The translations under genes were made by a program, and so were the position numbers. A stretch of DNA of 64,000 bases from Chryseolinea soli (GTDB taxonomy: Bacteria; Bacteroidota; Bacteroidia; Cytophagales; Cyclobacteriaceae). Position 1 is the stretch's first letter. The number at the start of each line of letters is the position of its first letter. The DNA is taken from assembly GCF_003589925.1 (NCBI RefSeq), contig NZ_CP032382.1:3844001-3908000 (forward strand), given 5' to 3'. The notes beneath the pieces were generated by a model. That model had not been told where the DNA came from. It searched no databases and saw nothing but the letters and a program-made list of their open reading frames with translations. Below are positions 25,099-34,446 of the stretch, in pieces.

Positions 25099-27027
25099 AT
25101 GGAAATTCCAATTTTCAGTTATTGGTGGGTCCTCCTGGTAGTGATCTGCATCCTTCTTTACAAGTACATTCTGCGTTTCCTGTTCGGCATGGTCATCGTG
25201 CCGGAAGACCGGATCGGGTTGGTGACAAAAAAATTCGTGCTCTTTGGTGAATTTCGCGAACTGCCTGACGGCCGCATCGTGGCGACGCGCGGTGAAGCCG
25301 GCTTTCAGGCCAAGACGCTGGCGCCGGGTTTGTATTTTGGAAAATGGTTCTGGCAATATGAAGTGAACATGCAGCCTTTTGTGATCATCCCCGAAGGCAA
25401 GATCGGTTTGATCCTCTCCAAAGACGGCGCGGAAATTCCCACCGGAAACATCTTGGGGCAGCGCGTGGACTGTGACAACTACCAGGACGCCGAAAAATTT
25501 CTCAACAACAACGGACAACGGGGCCGCCAGGCAAACTACATTACTGCGGGATCATACCGGATCAATACGTTGCTCTTTCAGATCTCCGTCACCGAAATGA
25601 TCCGCATCCAGGAAAGCATGGTCGGCATTGTTACCACACTCGACGGCCAGCCCATCGACCCCGGGCAAATTGCCGGGCAACTGGTGGAAGGGCACAACAA
25701 CTTTCAGGACTTCGACAGGTTTATCAAGAACCAGGGTAACCGCGGGCTTCAACCCCAGGTGATCCTGGCCGGATCGTATAACCTCAATCCCTGGGCCGTG
25801 CAGGTGGAAGAAATTCCCATGACGGAAATTCCCATCGGTTATGTAGGCGTAGTAATTTCCTACATCGGTCAGGACGGTCACGACCTGACGGGTGTGGAAT
25901 TCAAACACGGTAACATTGTTCAAAAAGGGTTTAAAGGCGTGTGGCTCGAACCGCTGGGTCCCGGCAAGTATCCGATCAATAAATACATCATGAAGGTGGA
26001 GCAGGTGCCCACCACAAACCTCGTGTTGAACTGGGCCAGCGCCCGCAGTGAGGCGCACAACCTCGACAAAAACCTCAGCACCATTACCGTGCGCTCGAAA
26101 GACGGCTTCCCGTTCAACCTCGATGTGGCGCAGATCATCCATGTGCCCACCACGGAGGCACCGAAAGTGATTGCGCGTTTCGGGAACATGATCAACCTGG
26201 TGTCGCAGGTGCTGGAACCAACGATCGGTAACTACTTCCGGAACTCGGCACAAGACAGCGACGTGATTGCCTTCCTCAGCACGCGTAAGGAAAGACAGGA
26301 GGCCGCCAAGTTTCATATTAAAAAAGTGTTGGACGAATATAACGTGAACGCCGTCGACACGCTGATCGGTGATATTGTTCCGCCGGAGTCGCTGATGAAA
26401 ACGTTGACCGACCGTAAAATTGCGGAAGAACAAAAAGTTACTTACGACACGCAAAAGAAAGCGCAAGAAACCCGGCAGGGAATGGAAAAGGAAACCGCCA
26501 TTGCCGATATGCAAAAAGACATTGTGAAGGCCCAACAAAGCGTGGAAATCGCCGAGCGCACAGCCAACGCCACCGTGAAAAAATCGGAGGGGGATGCCAC
26601 CAGCGTGAAGTTGGCGGTGAGCGCCGAAGCGGAGGCCACCAAGATGCGGGCCCACGCCGAAGCCGAAGCTACGAAAGCACGCGCGCAAGCCGAATCGGAA
26701 GCGATCAAGTTGCGTGCATCTGCACAGGCTGAGCAAATTTCGCTGACGGGTAACGCGGAAGCTGAAAAAATTCTCGCCATCGGTAAGTCCACAGCCGAAG
26801 CCTACGAACTGGCGGTGAAAGCCCTGGGCGGTGAGAACTTCACCCGCTACAAGATCACGGAAGAACTTTCCAAAGGTCACATCAAACTCATCCCCGACGT
26901 GCTCATCGGCGGCGGCGCCAACAGTAACGGAACCGCTATGGAGGGCTTGCTCGGCCTGAAGTTGATGGAAATGATGGACCCGAAGAAAAATGACGGCTCG
27001 AAGAAGCCGGATGATACTAAAAAATAG
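25099..27027 (+). CDS. Flotillin-like SPFH-domain protein with repeated N-terminus
   Basis: 642 aa. N-terminal membrane helix (YWWVLLVVICILLYKYILRF). Residues about 30-290 consist of three to four related beta modules, each starting IP(E/I)(G/D).(I/V)G(L/V)V and containing N(Y/F)QD...F..N.G.RG.Q...I.AGSY.(I/L)N. Module starts are VPEDRIGLVTK, IPEGKIGLILSKDG, IQESMVGIVTTLDG and IPIGYVGVVISYIGQDG. An SPFH region follows (SKDGFPFNLDVAQIIH), then a long Ala/Glu-rich coiled coil (EAEATKMRAHAEAEATKA) typical of flotillins, and a C-terminal helix. It would form oligomers at the inner membrane. No NfeD-like partner gene is adjacent. Confidence 0.85.
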   Translation: MEIPIFSYWWVLLVVICILLYKYILRFLFGMVIVPEDRIGLVTKKFVLFGEFRELPDGRIVATRGEAGFQAKTLAPGLYFGKWFWQYEVNMQPFVIIPEGKIGLILSKDGAEIPTGNILGQRVDCDNYQDAEKFLNNNGQRGRQANYITAGSYRINTLLFQISVTEMIRIQESMVGIVTTLDGQPIDPGQIAGQLVEGHNNFQDFDRFIKNQGNRGLQPQVILAGSYNLNPWAVQVEEIPMTEIPIGYVGVVISYIGQDGHDLTGVEFKHGNIVQKGFKGVWLEPLGPGKYPINKYIMKVEQVPTTNLVLNWASARSEAHNLDKNLSTITVRSKDGFPFNLDVAQIIHVPTTEAPKVIARFGNMINLVSQVLEPTIGNYFRNSAQDSDVIAFLSTRKERQEAAKFHIKKVLDEYNVNAVDTLIGDIVPPESLMKTLTDRKIAEEQKVTYDTQKKAQETRQGMEKETAIADMQKDIVKAQQSVEIAERTANATVKKSEGDATSVKLAVSAEAEATKMRAHAEAEATKARAQAESEAIKLRASAQAEQISLTGNAEAEKILAIGKSTAEAYELAVKALGGENFTRYKITEELSKGHIKLIPDVLIGGGANSNGTAMEGLLGLKLMEMMDPKKNDGSKKPDDTKK

Positions 27028-27066
27028 TTCGGTCCTGCTAAATTTTCTTCACAAGCAGGTCATCAC

Positions 27067-27100
27067 AAAAGAGACTGTCCGTTAAGGCAGTCTCTTTTCC
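27067..27100 (+). terminator. Rho-independent terminator after the flotillin gene
   Basis: AAAAGAGACTG-tccgttaagg-CAGTCTCTTTT: an 11-bp perfect stem ending in a T run, 40 bp after the stop at 27027. The IS4 element begins 10 bp downstream. Confidence 0.85.
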
Positions 27101-27107
27101 TTTACAT

Positions 27108-28627
27108 AACCCCGGGCTTTAGCCCTACTCTATGCACACATTAATTGGATAATAATATTTGATTTACTTTGAGGTAGTTTTGGAGCACAATCCACCCCTT
27201 CAACAAGGTAATTGGGCCAGGTGGATCTTTGTCTTCCGGCTTCCAATTACCCAATCGGGCGACAATCCAAACGATGAAGGCAATAGATTCCGGCCTATTG
27301 ATATTTTTTGATTTTGGTGAACTGCCCTCTAGGCCCTTGTTTACTTTTGTTAGTAGGGTAATTTCCTGCGCGTCAAAAAGATCCAAAGCGAGCCGGCCCT
27401 GATCGTTTCGACTCTTGACCATCTGGAAAATTCGTATTGCTGCGATAAAGACCATGGCAATGAGATTCTCTATGGCATGGCCAGTTTCTAATTGACTACT
27501 TTCCAATTGGAATCCCTTTTGTTTGGTTAGCCTGAATATCTGTTCAATATTCCACCGTGATCTATAAATCGAAATTATGGTAGTAGCCTCCTCTAAGGTG
27601 TCTGTTTTTATGTCCGTTAGCAAAATCCATTCAACAGGGTCCTGAATTTCTTCACGCTGATTAATCACTTCTTTGGCAACTACCACGTAAAGGGGCACGT
27701 GCTGACCATCATTAGAGCTTCTCAAACTTACAGGCCGTCGCGTCTGTGCTTTTTGCACATATAATTCAATTTTGGCTTCCCGGGCTTTTCTTTTTTTGTC
27801 GAAATCTGCCGGAATAAGAAGGGTTATCTGGCCAACCCGTTTTTGCCTATCCGTCGGATCAAGCTTTTCTCCCCCTTCATTTTTAAAAATGCGCGTCAGG
27901 GAAGAACGAACGACCAGATGCGTCTTTTCATCTGGTATCCTGCTCCATAGTTGGTAAATATCTGATTCGCGATCAGCGACAATTGTTATGGAGTTAGCCT
28001 TTTGGAGGACCTGCTTGGTGTTTAAGGCGGCATTAATCCAACGATAGCTTTCCTTTTCTTCAACCGGAAGTTGCTTGTACTTGCGTTGAGTCTTGTTCTC
28101 CGCTTGAGCTTCCCTATTGACTATTTCCAAGCTGGAAAAACCATAGGCAAATTCATCGTTCGCGTCAAGCACCAACATGGGATGAACCCGTAAACCTAAG
28201 TTATAGTCATCAGTAATTCTTCCCAATGTTCCGTCTTTGAGGATACCCTTATGGTGCCCATACATGTATTCACTAGTATCCTGGATGCAAATCAGATCCT
28301 TCCCGCTTATCCGACCAGCCAATGACTCATAATGACCTTCCATGATGGCGTGATAACAGACCTTTACATTATTAAGAAATCGATGATAACCGACCACTGA
28401 GGCCCGGCCGGCAGCAACTCGGTTAAGGATAGCAGATGGCCTAGCGATCAAATCCGAAAGAAATGACAGCCCCTTTTTACCAGCCGGGAATCTCCCAAAA
28501 AATTGGCCGGAAACTGTTCCGCTGCATATTGCGGAACCGACTGTAGTTGTTTCATATAGTCTAAAAAATTACATGATTCTAAGCTACAAAAAAATGTGTG
28601 CATAGAGTAGGGCTTTAGCCCGGGGTT
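27108..28627 (-). mobile_element. IS4-family insertion sequence (about 1.52 kb)
   Basis: Terminal inverted repeats of 35 bp are identical: AACCCCGGGCTTTAGCCC followed by TACTCTATGCACACATT at 27108-27142, and its reverse complement at 28593-28627. The transposase lies on the minus strand between them. No target duplication is visible in the flanks (TTTACAT on the left, GCGCAAA on the right). The perfect ends suggest a recent insertion, but the gene carries a frameshift. Confidence 0.85.
27141..28555 (-). pseudogene. IS4-family transposase, single frameshift
   Basis: The main frame (27141-28451) encodes 436 aa of a Tn5/IS4-type DDE transposase. First Asp is in ICIQDTSEYMYGHH, second in TIVADRESDIYQL, and the Y-2-R-3-E-6-K signature in YRSRWNIEQIFRLTK. 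The N-terminal DNA-binding part is in another frame: MKQLQSVPQYAAEQFPANFL, then GDSRLVKRG from a start at 28555. The frames meet at a GGGG run near 28473, and one extra G would restore KRG-L-SFLSDLIARPSAIL. A sequencing error is possible, because the rest of the gene and both ends are intact. Confidence 0.8.
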
Positions 28628-28793
28628 GCGCAAATGAATTTAAAAACGTGCCAAAGGAAGATCGGATCGATCTTCCGCACTTGGATTGGCACGGGCTAGC
28701 GGCGCTCGATCTGGCTTCACACTGTTGTTGCGAGATGTCTTTTCAACGCAGTCTCCTTTTGTCGGAAGTCTGGAAATTTCCAGCTGGAAAATC

Positions 28794-29531
28794 CTACCAG
28801 GGACTCTCATTATCCTTCCCTTCAAAGTCATGACTGAAAAATCTCCCCGTGGGACCATCATTGCCCAACAGTGCATACTTAACCACAAACCGCGCGGCGT
28901 CTTCGACATTTCCAGGACCGCGATGCTGATTGAAGTCTGTGGCCGTGTAGCCCGGATCAATGACGTTGATCTTGAAGGAAGTTTCTTTCAATGCATGGGC
29001 GAGAACAAGCGTGTAAGCGTTCAATGCTGTTTTTGAAGGACCATACGCTGCGCCTTTCACCGCATAGTATTTCCACGAAGGATCGCTGTGCAGTGTAAGC
29101 GATCCCAAACCGGAAGTGACATTCACAATCCTGGGTGAAGCTGATTTTTTCAACAAGTCCAAAAATTTTTTGATCATTTCTATGGGCCCGAAAAAGTTCG
29201 TCTCAAAAACCTCCCGGATCACACCCGTGTCAATTTCGGTTGGGCTTTGTGGGAAACCTCCGCTGATGCCTGCGTTGTTGATCAATACGTCCAGCGAATT
29301 TATTTTTTGTCCCAGCGTAGTCGCGGCAGACGACACCGAATCCTGTGCGGTGACGTCGAGTTGAATGGCTTCGAGGTTATTCAATCCCAAAGCTTTCAAT
29401 TTGGCAACGGCCTCTTCACCTTTCTGAAGATCGCGACTGCCCAGGTAGACATAGTGCTCTTTTTGTGCGAGTTGTTTTGCGACTTCGAAACCGATACTCT
29501 TATTGGCTCCCGTAATTAATGCTGTTTTCAT
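28794..29531 (-). CDS. SDR-family oxidoreductase (carbonyl-reductase-like)
   Basis: 245 aa. Motifs: TGANKSIG at residues 7-14, NNAGISGG at about 85-92, VNVTSGLGS with the catalytic Ser, and YGPSKTA with Tyr and Lys. The GYTATDFN segment and the long insert between Ser and Tyr resemble carbonyl reductase-like SDRs, which reduce ketones or quinones with NADPH. It is on the same strand as, and downstream of, the AraC-type regulator gene (64 bp). An AraC regulator next to an SDR is a common pattern for an inducible reductase. The substrate is not known. Confidence 0.88.
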   Translation of the reverse strand: MKTALITGANKSIGFEVAKQLAQKEHYVYLGSRDLQKGEEAVAKLKALGLNNLEAIQLDVTAQDSVSSAATTLGQKINSLDVLINNAGISGGFPQSPTEIDTGVIREVFETNFFGPIEMIKKFLDLLKKSASPRIVNVTSGLGSLTLHSDPSWKYYAVKGAAYGPSKTALNAYTLVLAHALKETSFKINVIDPGYTATDFNQHRGPGNVEDAARFVVKYALLGNDGPTGRFFSHDFEGKDNESPW

Positions 29532-29595
29532 AGTGTTGATTTAACAACACAAAGGTATTCCTCGCCACCGGGCCGGAACGGCACTCTTCCAGGTT

Positions 29596-30492
29596 TCAAT
29601 GGTAAATTTCGCGGATGGCTGTTCGGTATTGGAGCGGGGTCTGCAACGTGAGGCGTTTAAAAAACTTGTTGAAGTAGGACGCATCTTCAAAGCCGAGTTG
29701 AAACGCGATCTCCTTGATGGAGTCGTCCGAATGTAGCAGCATGCGTTTGGCCTCCAGGATCAAGCGCTCATGGATGTGTGCAATGGCGGGTTTTCCACTT
29801 TGCTTTTTTACGAATTCGCTCAGGTGTCCAGCCGATATATTCATCCGGTCGGCATAGGCCGCGACCTCGTGAAATTCGGAATAGGATTCTTCGATGTGCG
29901 AAAGATATGTTTTCAGGAGTTGGCGATCCGGCGATTCTTTGGGTTGACTGAACTGCTCGGTATAAAGCCTGCTTAAATAGATCAATAAAACCTCCATATA
30001 GGCCAGGAGCATATTCGTTTGCCATTCGCCTTTTGCGTTGTTGTATTCCCGATGGATCTTCTCCAGGATGTCATCTATAAAGAGGACGTCGTTTTTATTC
30101 AGGTCCAATTCATGGCCATGGTGCGGATTTTCGATGATGGGAAGTTTTCTCAGCGAATCGCTCTCGTCCAAGGCAAGAAAGTCCTTTGTAAAGCAGATGA
30201 TCATCCCGGTGAATTCCGCAGCCTGTTCTTTCAGGTGAACTTGTTGCGGAATGGTGAAATAGAGTTTGTTCGGCTTGATCGTATACGACGTCATATCGAT
30301 CCAATGACGGCCGCCCCCGTTCTTTACAAACGCCATGAAATAATAATCCTTCCGGTGGGGAACCAGGAAATCGGATTTCCGGTAGTTGATAAGGCTATCG
30401 TTTTTCTTGACGCGAAACGCCTTATTGCGCGTGACCGGATCTTGTTCAAAAGCATATTTGGGTATGGTGGCCTGTGTTTTGGTAAGTGTCAT
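29596..30492 (-). CDS. AraC-family transcriptional regulator
   Basis: 298 aa. An N-terminal cupin-type sensing domain (about 40-140; KPNKLYFTIPQQVHLKEQ) is followed by a C-terminal double HTH (about 190-298). First HTH: EVAAYADRMNISAGHLSEFV. Second: SIKEIAFQLGFEDASYFNKF, then FKRLTLQTPLQYR. This resembles Bacteroidota regulators that control adjacent oxidoreductase genes. It probably regulates the SDR gene at 28794, which it precedes on the same strand. Confidence 0.9.
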   Translation of the reverse strand: MTLTKTQATIPKYAFEQDPVTRNKAFRVKKNDSLINYRKSDFLVPHRKDYYFMAFVKNGGGRHWIDMTSYTIKPNKLYFTIPQQVHLKEQAAEFTGMIICFTKDFLALDESDSLRKLPIIENPHHGHELDLNKNDVLFIDDILEKIHREYNNAKGEWQTNMLLAYMEVLLIYLSRLYTEQFSQPKESPDRQLLKTYLSHIEESYSEFHEVAAYADRMNISAGHLSEFVKKQSGKPAIAHIHERLILEAKRMLLHSDDSIKEIAFQLGFEDASYFNKFFKRLTLQTPLQYRTAIREIYH

Positions 30493-30552
30493 TCGATAAA
30501 ATTATAAATGTCCGGCGTAAGATCAAACGTTGTTTCGGAGCGGATCGATCAT

Positions 30553-30588
30553 GAAAAAAGGTTGTCGCGAAAGACAACCTTTTTTTTG
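30553..30588 (-). terminator. Rho-independent terminator after the lipoprotein gene
   Basis: AAAAAAGGTTGTC-gcgaaa-GACAACCTTTTTTTT: a perfect stem with A/T tails on both sides, so it can act in both directions. On the minus strand it lies about 50 bp after the stop at 30637. Confidence 0.85.
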
Positions 30589-30636
30589 TTGGGATCTATC
30601 CAAACAAAGCACTTGCCATCACATCGACAGCGAACC

Positions 30637-31251
30637 CTAGGGAGCGTAGTTCAACAGCGAGATATCGAGGTCGCTATAGGTGAACGACGAGGGGTATGGA
30701 TAAAAAGCATAAATTTCTCCAACGCCACGGGCATAATAATGGCGTGTATTGTAGTTAAGATCATCCCCGAGGTAGTATTCTACTTTCAACTCCATGACTT
30801 CCTTGTACGTGGTGCTGTTGTAGGTGCGCGTGCCGTTCACGGCCACCACCGTGTAGACGGTGCGGTTACCATTGCCTTTATCGTTTGTCCACGTTGTGTT
30901 GAGGGTGGCGTCTTCATCCAGGAAAAGGTATTCGTTTGTAAAACCCTGGTACACTTCATGGCTCCGGCCGTAGTATTTGTTTCCCTCTTTGCGCAAGGCT
31001 TTGTCGATAGCCCCCTGGTCGTCTACTACCTTTTTATAGGTAATGCCGTCCAGCACGGTGTCGCCTTTGATGGTGAGTTTTATGGTGTCTGCCCAGAGGA
31101 ACGTTTTGTTGTCGTCGGTGGCGAAATATTGGTGCAGGTAATCCCAGTCGGTGTTCTCGTTGAGGGGAAAGTAATCCCGGTTGGCAATGTTGGGTTCGTG
31201 ACATTGTGCCAGCAGTCCGACCAGCAAAATGGATATGGCAACTGATCTCAT
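30637..31251 (-). CDS. Hypothetical lipoprotein
   Basis: Start set at 31251 (MRSVAISILLVGLLAQC), which gives a lipoprotein signal with the lipobox LLAQC. The longer frame adds 15 residues before it. The mature protein (about 188 aa) is rich in beta strands with aromatic residues (NTDWDYLHQYFATDDNKTF; YYARGVGEIYAFYPY). No family is recognised with certainty. It is the gene downstream of the GH53 gene on the same strand (107 bp) and may be an accessory surface protein. Confidence 0.6.
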   Translation of the reverse strand: MRSVAISILLVGLLAQCHEPNIANRDYFPLNENTDWDYLHQYFATDDNKTFLWADTIKLTIKGDTVLDGITYKKVVDDQGAIDKALRKEGNKYYGRSHEVYQGFTNEYLFLDEDATLNTTWTNDKGNGNRTVYTVVAVNGTRTYNSTTYKEVMELKVEYYLGDDLNYNTRHYYARGVGEIYAFYPYPSSFTYSDLDISLLNYAP

Positions 31252-31358
31252 AGGGGTAGGGGTTTTCAAGAAGACAGGTGAAACCTTCCTTACCACTATT
31301 TACGAACAAAAAATAATATTCCCTCCCCGGATTCCCAGCAAAAAGCGCCCAGACGAGG

Positions 31359-32399
31359 TTATTCCGCCAAAAAAGCGTCCATGGCTTTTGTGGGCCGGCC
31401 ATCGCTGCCCCAGGCGCTCAGCTTGTAGCGGCTCCAGCTTTGGGCGCCTTCGGGCTCCCAGTAGATTACGCCGAGGCCTTTATGGTCTGGCACAGCCTTC
31501 ACTTTTTTGATGACGGCCACGAGCATGTCGTAGGTGTTTTGCACTTTGTCGTCTTCGCCGCCCACTTCCACCACCATCACTTCTTTACCATAGCGCGCGG
31601 AGATGTCGTTCATGTTTTTCGCGAGGTCGTCGATGCTCAGCGTGTAGTCGGGGTTGCCGTCGAGCCAGTAGGGGTAGTAGGATAACCCGATCACATCATA
31701 TTTTGCGCCATGGGCTTTTGCATTATCGAACCACGTTCTGAAGCGGGGGATGTTGTTGCCCTGATCGACATGCAGGATCACCTTGCTGTTCGGACTCACG
31801 GCCTTGATGGCATCATATCCTTTGTTGATGAGTTGCGCCAGGCTGTCCCAGGTTTTTGTGCTGCCTTCGGGATAGATCATGCCGCCGGGGATCTCATTGC
31901 CGACTTGCACCCACTCCGGGGTGATGCCCTGGGCTTTTAATCCGGCCATCACGTCGTGGGTGTAGTCATAAACATCCTGGAGCAACTGGGGGAATCCGTG
32001 GCCTTGCCACGCTTTTGGCTTCACCTGTTTGCCCGGGTCGGCCCAACTGTCGCTATAGTGAAAATCGATCATCACCCGCATGCCCCACTGCTGTGCGCGC
32101 TTGGCCATGGCGATGGTTTCGTCTTTGCTGCAATGGCCACTGTGGGGATCATTGGAAGGATTGACAAACGTGCGCAACCGGATGGTGTTGATGCCATGAT
32201 CTTTGAGGATCTGGAAGCAATCCTGTGGTTTACCCTGGTCGTCATAGAAAATATAACCCCCGGCTTCCATCTGCGGCAGCCAACTGATGTCGGCGCCCTT
32301 TACAAACGTGGGCGCCTTTTTTTCCGGCGCCGGATGGCAGGCGGACGCCAGGCCTTGAAGCGTCAGGAAAAGGAATAGGGACGATAAAAGCGTTCTCAT
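31359..32399 (-). CDS. GH53 arabinogalactan endo-beta-1,4-galactanase
   Basis: 346 aa lipoprotein (lipobox LASAC at residue ~21). GH53 features: FVKGADISWLPQMEAGG, GINTIRLRTFVNP, MRVMIDFHYSDSWADPGKQ, the acid/base Glu in WVQVGNEIPGGM, DVIGLSYYPYW and a nucleophile candidate Glu in VMVVEVGGE. The last motif varies from the usual ETG/ETA form. A GVIYWEPEG segment lies near the C-terminus. It would cleave beta-1,4-galactan side chains of pectin at the cell surface. It is a stand-alone enzyme: no SusC/SusD pair or other glycosidase is near, only a lipoprotein gene downstream. Confidence 0.9.
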   Translation of the reverse strand: MRTLLSSLFLFLTLQGLASACHPAPEKKAPTFVKGADISWLPQMEAGGYIFYDDQGKPQDCFQILKDHGINTIRLRTFVNPSNDPHSGHCSKDETIAMAKRAQQWGMRVMIDFHYSDSWADPGKQVKPKAWQGHGFPQLLQDVYDYTHDVMAGLKAQGITPEWVQVGNEIPGGMIYPEGSTKTWDSLAQLINKGYDAIKAVSPNSKVILHVDQGNNIPRFRTWFDNAKAHGAKYDVIGLSYYPYWLDGNPDYTLSIDDLAKNMNDISARYGKEVMVVEVGGEDDKVQNTYDMLVAVIKKVKAVPDHKGLGVIYWEPEGAQSWSRYKLSAWGSDGRPTKAMDAFLAE

Positions 32400-32606
32400 T
32401 TCTGATGCGTATTTCGTGCAAGGTAATTTGTAAACCGGCGTGAAGGGAGAAAAATCCGGTACAAAGGAAAAAAATAAGAACCTGTATACCCTGCGCGGAT
32501 TTTAACAAATAGATCCAGAACCAAACTCCCGAAGCCCGGCCCGGCAACAATCAAAACGCTTTGTATGAAGGTGTTACGGGATCGTTAAAAAAATTTAAGC
32601 AAAAGA

Positions 32607-32653
32607 CTTGCGCAACCATATAGTTGCCTATATATTTGCAACCATATAGTTGC
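32607..32653 (+). promoter_or_regulatory. Promoter with two ArsR-type operators
   Basis: CTTG (32607-32610), 20 bp, then TATATTTG (32631-32638), a Bacteroidota promoter pattern. Two identical 16-bp near-palindromes GCAACCATATAGTTGC lie at 32612-32627 and 32638-32653. The first is between the boxes and the second covers the probable transcription start. The gene encoding an ArsR repressor begins 11 bp later, so autorepression is likely. Confidence 0.65.
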
Positions 32654-32664
32654 TGATTAAAATT

Positions 32665-32997
32665 ATGATCGAACGAAGAGATGTATTCCAGGCGATTGCC
32701 GACCCCACACGGAGGGCAATCCTGACGCTCATTGCGTTGCAGGCTATGACGCCCAATGCCTTGGCGGAGCATTTTGATACGAGCCGTCAGGCGGTGTCAA
32801 AGCACATAAAGGTCCTGACCGAATGCCAACTGGTGAATCAAGAACAATCGGGCAGGGAGATCTATTATTACTGTAATGTCAAAAAAATGAAAGAAGTAGA
32901 CGAATGGCTGGAGCCTTTCCGACGGTTGTGGGAAAAGCGCTTCGATCAACTGGATAATGTTTTAAAACAACTAAAATCAAAACGTCATGGTAAGTAA
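32665..32997 (+). CDS. ArsR-family repressor
   Basis: Start set at the ATG at 32665 ([20 protein letters not shown]). 110 aa. Winged-helix repressor: [13 protein letters not shown], recognition helix [20 protein letters not shown], and wing REIYYYCN. It lacks the CxC metal motif of metal-sensing members. The type is the one that precedes AHSA1/SRPBCC genes in many bacteria. It overlaps the next gene by 11 bp, so translation is coupled. Confidence 0.9.
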   Translation: MIERRDVFQAIADPTRRAILTLIALQAMTPNALAEHFDTSRQAVSKHIKVLTECQLVNQEQSGREIYYYCNVKKMKEVDEWLEPFRRLWEKRFDQLDNVLKQLKSKRHGK

Positions 32998-33964
32998 CGT
33001 AGAAACACAAGAGACACAAGTCGTGAAAGACTTGGCAAACAAAAAGATCACCATCACCCGGTTTTTTGAGGCCGAGCCCGAGTTGGTTTGGCTCACCTGG
33101 ACCGAGTCTGAATTGCTCGACCAATGGTGGGCGCCCAAACCCTGGCACACCGAAACCAAAGCCATGGATTTCAGTGAAGGCGGCCACTGGCTCTATGCCA
33201 TGGTAGGCCCCAACAACGAGCGGCATTGGGCAAGGGTGGATTTTGGCAAGATCGATTTTCAAAAAAGCTTCGAGACCACGGACTATTTCGTTGACGAAAA
33301 AGGTGTGAAGAATACCGAATTCGGCGAGACGCGTTGGAAGATCGCATTTCGCGCGATGGGAAGCGGAACGGAGATCACCGTGGAGATCACGTCGGCAAGC
33401 GAGGCTAGCCTCCAGCAGTTGCTGGCGATGGGCTTCGAAAGCGGCTTCACGATGGCGCTCGGAAACCTGGAACAATACCTGCAGGCCCAATTCAAAATTC
33501 GCAAACAACTAAAGACAAGTACAAAACCCCGGGTCACAACGTATTTGAATTTCCCGGGCAACACGGAAGAAGCTTTCAAATTCTACCGGTCGGTTTTTGG
33601 AACGGAGTTCAGCGGAGAAGGCATCAAGCGTTTTGGCGACATTCCCCCGGAATCGGGACATCCCCCGGTGCCCGACGCGATCAAGAAGATGGTGTTGCAC
33701 GTGGAGCTACCCATCCTGGGCGGACATGTATTGATGGCTACTGATGCACCAAAGGAAATGGGCATGAACCTCATCCAGGGCAACAACATGCACATCTGCG
33801 TGGAGCCTTCCACACGGGCCGAAACCAAAAAGCTTTTTGAAGCGCTGTCAAAAGGCGGCAACGTTACGATGCCTTTGGCCGATATGTTTTTCGGTGCCTA
33901 CTTCGGGGAGTTCACCGATCGCTATGGAATAAACTGGATGTTCAATTGCATCGAGAAGCCGTAA
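32987..33964 (+). CDS. AHSA1 (SRPBCC) - VOC fusion protein
   Basis: 325 aa with two domains. Residues about 20-165: AHSA1/START-like domain with [20 protein letters not shown] and [14 protein letters not shown], ending in a helix ([17 protein letters not shown]). Residues about 180-325: VOC/PhnB-like (3-demethylubiquinone-type) domain with [37 protein letters not shown] and [20 protein letters not shown]. Usually the two domains are separate neighbouring genes; here they are one chain joined at about [10 protein letters not shown]. Function is unknown; small hydrophobic ligand binding is inferred. Co-transcribed with the ArsR repressor. Confidence 0.88.
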   Translation: MVSNVETQETQVVKDLANKKITITRFFEAEPELVWLTWTESELLDQWWAPKPWHTETKAMDFSEGGHWLYAMVGPNNERHWARVDFGKIDFQKSFETTDYFVDEKGVKNTEFGETRWKIAFRAMGSGTEITVEITSASEASLQQLLAMGFESGFTMALGNLEQYLQAQFKIRKQLKTSTKPRVTTYLNFPGNTEEAFKFYRSVFGTEFSGEGIKRFGDIPPESGHPPVPDAIKKMVLHVELPILGGHVLMATDAPKEMGMNLIQGNNMHICVEPSTRAETKKLFEALSKGGNVTMPLADMFFGAYFGEFTDRYGINWMFNCIEKP

Positions 33965-33988
33965 AGAATCTCAATACCTTGAAATAAA

Positions 33989-34023
33989 CGAAGGCTGCTC
34001 GCAAGGGCAGTCTTTGTTTTTTT
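33989..34023 (+). terminator. Rho-independent terminator after the AHSA1-VOC gene
   Basis: GAAGGCTGC-tcgcaagg-GCAGTCTTTG followed by a long T run. The stem has one G-T pair. It lies 25 bp after the stop at 33964. Confidence 0.75.
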
Positions 34024-34068
34024 TATGTGATTTGAATCGCGTCCTGGCTTCTTTCAAAAAGAACCATC

Positions 34069-34374
34069 TCAGGCATTCCCCGGCACGTCGATAAATTTCT
34101 CCACCGAAAACGCCCGCGGCCGGTCTGCAAACAATTCCTTCGTTCTTCCCCATACACTTTCAAAAAGTGCCGACTGCCGGTAGCGCTCCAACGCCGCGGC
34201 ATCGCGCCAGTAGCTATACGTGATGTAGGTGTGGGGCACGTCAACATCTTTGAGCAACTCCAGGTGCGAGCACCCATCAAAATTCCGGATCTCGGTTTTG
34301 TGCCGGTTGAAGACGGCGAGAAATGCTTCGACCCCGGATTCTTTAAAATGCATGCGGACGATTCGGATGAGCAT
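34069..34374 (-). CDS. Antibiotic biosynthesis monooxygenase-like protein
   Basis: 101 aa, a single dimeric alpha/beta-barrel (ABM) domain. Features: LIRIVRMHFKESGVEAFLAV at the N-terminus, DGCSHLELLKDVDVPHTYIT in the centre and a WRDAAALERYRQSALFESVW segment. Small stand-alone ABM proteins act as monooxygenases or haem-binding proteins; which applies here is not clear. It lies 72 bp downstream of the SAM hydroxide adenosyltransferase gene on the same strand. Confidence 0.8.
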   Translation of the reverse strand: MLIRIVRMHFKESGVEAFLAVFNRHKTEIRNFDGCSHLELLKDVDVPHTYITYSYWRDAAALERYRQSALFESVWGRTKELFADRPRAFSVEKFIDVPGNA

Positions 34375-34446
34375 GTGGATTCATTTTTTATGGCTTGCAA
34401 AAAAACACGGATGGGCTGGACCATGGGTAGCATGATCCTTTGGTGA

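Noticed and set aside
25552-26880. 442-aa frame antisense to the flotillin-like gene
   Set aside because: It lies fully inside an unmistakable SPFH gene and has a His/Phe/Gly-rich composition typical of antisense frames in GC-rich coding DNA.
32650-32664. TTG start upstream of the ArsR gene
   Set aside because: It would overlap the second operator palindrome; the ATG at 32665 begins the conserved domain.
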